Shown here: one piece after another, positions 34,821 through 36,773 of the stretch
Numbering within the stretch: position 1 is the stretch's first letter
How the letters are laid out: every line of letters starts with the position of its first letter
Source of the DNA: Myxococcota bacterium
GTDB taxonomy: Bacteria > Myxococcota_A > Polyangia > JAAYKL01
Length of the DNA stretch: 36,773 bases
Reading direction: 5' to 3'
Assembly (NCBI GenBank): GCA_028278265.1
Contig: JANQET010000195.1
Coordinates: 1-36,773, forward strand
Program-made: the position numbers and the translations under genes
The notes under the pieces: generated by a model
The model's database searches: none
What the model saw: the letters and a program-made list of their open reading frames with translations, nothing else
Told to the model about the DNA's origin: nothing

Positions 34821-36116
34821 ATGGGACACCCCGCCCGGTTTTTCACCGTCCGGATCCTTTCGGCGCTGATCATCGCGTTGGCCTTTCTCCCCTCTGCCCG
34901 AGCCCAGGACGAACCGGCGGCCTATCTCCACGGCTCGTTCGAGAATCAGTTCACCGGGATGCTGCTACGGCTTTACAACGGGGGCTGGCGCACCACACTC
35001 TACGACTACACCCGCCTGCGGGTCGACCTGGACGCCGAGCTCCCCGCGGAGATCCAGTTCCGTTCCAACGTGGTGGGTCGCCTGTTTGTCGGAGAGACCG
35101 AAATCTACACGGTCAACCTGATTCCCCGACGGACTGTGGACGCCCTCATCGCCCGGGATCCCCGGTGGGAGATGGTACTCCAGGAAAAATACCGGTTGAA
35201 AAATGAGCTCTACATCGACAATGCTTACGTGAAGATCCCGGTCAAAGAGGCGTTGATCACCGTGGGCAAACAACCCCTGGAGCAGGGCGCCGGCTACGCC
35301 TGGAATCCCACGGATGTGTTCACCGACAAAGACCTGATGGATCCCACCTACGAGAAACCTGGGGTCATCGCACTGCGCGTGATGGTGCCTCTCGGCGAGC
35401 TCGCCTCGGTCGAACTGACCGCCGCACCCACCGACCGCTTGGAACACTGGGCCTGGGGAGGGCGCGCCTCCCTCCGCCTGGGCTCGCTCAGTCTCTCCGG
35501 TGCCTCCTTCGTCACCACTGTGGACGAAACCGATCTCGCGGGATCGATGGACAACATGGCCGCCGCAGTAGCCGCCGGACAGGATCCGGAGCAGGCCATT
35601 CTCCGCGCGACCGCCCAGCGAATCTTGCTCGGAGGGGACGCGGTGCTCGATTTGGCGGGGATACGGTTCTGGGCCGAGGGGGCGTACAATTTCGTCGAGG
35701 ACGATCGCGGTGCACCGGCGGACTGGTGGGAATTGGTCGGCGGGCTGGAGTATTTTTTCACCACCGAAACACACGTGATGGCCGAGTATTTTCACTATGG
35801 CCGAGGGCCGAAGCAGCACGGGCAACTCTACGATTTCAACGACTGGATGAGTGTGCTGGCCAAAGAGCAGATCATGCTCGGCCGGGATTTCCTGCTGATG
35901 GCGATCGATCAGCCGTTCTTCGATTTTTGGACGGTAGGCTTTACCGCGATTCAATCCCTCTCCGACCAGTCAGTGGCGTTGATGGCGGACTTGCGCTGGG
36001 ATTTCATCCAGGATGGGGAGTTGTGGCTGCTCGCCTCGGCATCGGCCGGTGACGCCGAGGATTTTTTCTCCGCGACAAAAGGCCAGGCCTGGTTGAGATT
36101 GAAACTATACTTCTAG
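34821..36116 (+). CDS. Outer-membrane beta-barrel protein of the exporter operon
   Basis: This 431-residue protein starts one base after the previous stop. A signal peptide (residues 1-28, ending SARAQD) is followed by alternating polar/hydrophobic strands, for example YLHGSFENQFTGMLLRLYNGG, TRLRVDLDAELPAEIQFRSNVVGRLFVG, DLAGIRFWAEGAYNFVEDD and ALMADLRWDFIQDGELWLLASASAGD, and the chain ends in LRLKLYF with the terminal aromatic typical of barrels assembled by BAM. GKQPLEQGAGYAWNPTDVFTD is a motif seen in DUF1302-like porin-type proteins that accompany MMPL and LolA-like genes. It probably forms the outer-membrane end of the system. Family naming is tentative; barrel nature is well supported. 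Confidence 0.82.
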   Translation: MGHPARFFTVRILSALIIALAFLPSARAQDEPAAYLHGSFENQFTGMLLRLYNGGWRTTLYDYTRLRVDLDAELPAEIQFRSNVVGRLFVGETEIYTVNLIPRRTVDALIARDPRWEMVLQEKYRLKNELYIDNAYVKIPVKEALITVGKQPLEQGAGYAWNPTDVFTDKDLMDPTYEKPGVIALRVMVPLGELASVELTAAPTDRLEHWAWGGRASLRLGSLSLSGASFVTTVDETDLAGSMDNMAAAVAAGQDPEQAILRATAQRILLGGDAVLDLAGIRFWAEGAYNFVEDDRGAPADWWELVGGLEYFFTTETHVMAEYFHYGRGPKQHGQLYDFNDWMSVLAKEQIMLGRDFLLMAIDQPFFDFWTVGFTAIQSLSDQSVALMADLRWDFIQDGELWLLASASAGDAEDFFSATKGQAWLRLKLYF

Positions 36117-36131
36117 ACGACTGACCGACTG

Positions 36132-36773
36132 CTATCTCGGCACCCCTGCATCCACCGGTTCGGTGTCGGTATCCCCGTCGCCGTACAGCGCCAACTGCAC
36201 ATCCCCCGCATCCACCTTACCGTACCCCACCTTGACCAATGCATCGGTGGCGCCGTGATAGTCCACGCCCGGTTTTGGTCCGGGTGGGGTGTTGTCAATC
36301 CCCCCGCCTTCCACATAGAGGATACACCTCAAATAGTAGTCTCCCGGCTCCAGCTCCTGGCCGATGCCGTCCACATCCATCGCGATCGTGGTCAGCTCGT
36401 AGGGGATCCCGACGCCGATCGGGATATCGGTGTCGTTGGCGATCCATCCGTATCCTTTGGGGATGGCGCTGCCATCGGGAACCTGATCGTAGAACAGCGC
36501 GGAGAGCTTGGCCGGCGTGGCCGCAAATCCGGCGGAGACATGCAGAGTAGCCAACACCACGTGACTGTCCTCGATATCGGAATCGGCGTCGGTATCCGTG
36601 TCGGTGTCCGTGTCCGTGTCGGTGTCCGTGTCCCCATCCGTGTCGGTGTCGCTGTCCCCGTCCGTATCGGCGTCCGTATCCGTGTCTGTGTCAGTGTCCG
36701 TGTCCCCCGCAGAGGTGTCCGCGCCCGAGTCGACCAGGGGATCCTCCGTGTCAATCTTGTCCCCACAGCCCAT
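36132..36773 (-). CDS. Lipoprotein with Asp-Thr-Asp linker, N-terminus cut by window edge
   Basis: The frame runs off the right edge. The first visible residues [11 protein letters not shown] look like the end of a lipoprotein signal with the acylated Cys three residues in, so the visible Met is probably internal and the signal peptide lies beyond the window. Next comes a long acidic DTDTD linker (about residues 20-68), then a beta-rich domain ([92 protein letters not shown]) that I do not recognise. The pattern of a single globular domain behind an acidic spacer suits a surface lipoprotein. It is convergent with the barrel gene, 15 bases apart, with no terminator seen. Confidence 0.8.
   Translation of the reverse strand: MGCGDKIDTEDPLVDSGADTSAGDTDTDTDTDTDADTDGDSDTDTDGDTDTDTDTDTDTDTDADSDIEDSHVVLATLHVSAGFAATPAKLSALFYDQVPDGSAIPKGYGWIANDTDIPIGVGIPYELTTIAMDVDGIGQELEPGDYYLRCILYVEGGGIDNTPPGPKPGVDYHGATDALVKVGYGKVDAGDVQLALYGDGDTDTEPVDAGVPR
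36576..36705 (-). repeat. Hexanucleotide Asp-Thr-Asp repeat in the edge lipoprotein
   Basis: Near-perfect GTGTCC/GTGTCG/GTATCC hexamers encode a run of Asp-Thr pairs. This is the longest of the four such tracts in the window and the most regular, so length variation by slippage is plausible. Confidence 0.9.

Noticed and set aside
36576-36705. Regular short repeats resembling a CRISPR or satellite
   Set aside because: Period is six bases, in frame with an acidic protein linker, with no spacers.

Overview
The window reads as a chromosomal segment of an uncultured deltaproteobacterial-grade bacterium, most likely Myxococcota or a close relative. Supporting features are giant secreted proteins built from MopE-type Cys/Asp repeats, Asp-Thr-Asp linkers behind lipoprotein signals, a MYXO-CTERM-like sorting tail, DUF4388/J-domain proteins, and a high-GC core. 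An Rnf complex and a multihaem cytochrome suggest respiratory or anaerobic energy conservation with low-potential electrons. No tRNA, rRNA, CRISPR array or insertion sequence was seen.

Layout. 1-3026 (+): the end of an M16 peptidase, then etfB-etfA. 3037-3400 (-): a decayed, frameshifted remnant of a Cys-rich secreted protein. 3448-3945 (-): a stand-alone response-regulator receiver. 4125-6085 (-): groES-groEL with a good promoter, a CIRCE-like operator and a terminator. 6321-7900 (+): a translationally coupled alpha/beta hydrolase and HAD phosphatase. 7972-16431 (-): one 2819-codon frame that looks like two secreted proteins joined in frame at an A10 tract. 16697-19534 (-): uvrA. 19685-20011 (+): thioredoxin. 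20018-27515 (-): rnfC-D-G-E-A-B plus a 12-haem lipoprotein cytochrome. 27733-30472 (-): two related J-domain proteins. 30619-36116 (+): a TetR regulator, an RND/MMPL exporter, a LolA-like periplasmic protein and an outer-membrane barrel in one tight operon. 36132-36773 (-): a lipoprotein cut by the window edge.

How the genes work together. The Rnf cluster looks rewired. RnfC keeps its two [4Fe-4S] motifs but lacks the Gly-rich NADH/FMN signature. RnfB carries a complete GltD/NfnB-type FAD/NAD(P)H module at its C-terminus. RnfD lacks both its conserved Gly/Asn motif and a flavinylation motif. A 12-haem lipoprotein is translationally coupled at the operon end. EtfAB, encoded elsewhere in the window, would be another electron carrier of the same cell. 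The TetR-RND-LolA-like-barrel operon has an inner-membrane pump, a periplasmic carrier and an outer-membrane protein, so it is a candidate trans-envelope lipid or hydrophobic-compound export system, probably controlled by the two palindromes in front of it.

The two strongest leads are the A10 junction in the giant gene, where one A fewer makes a stop codon exactly after a sorting tail, and the rearranged Rnf cluster.
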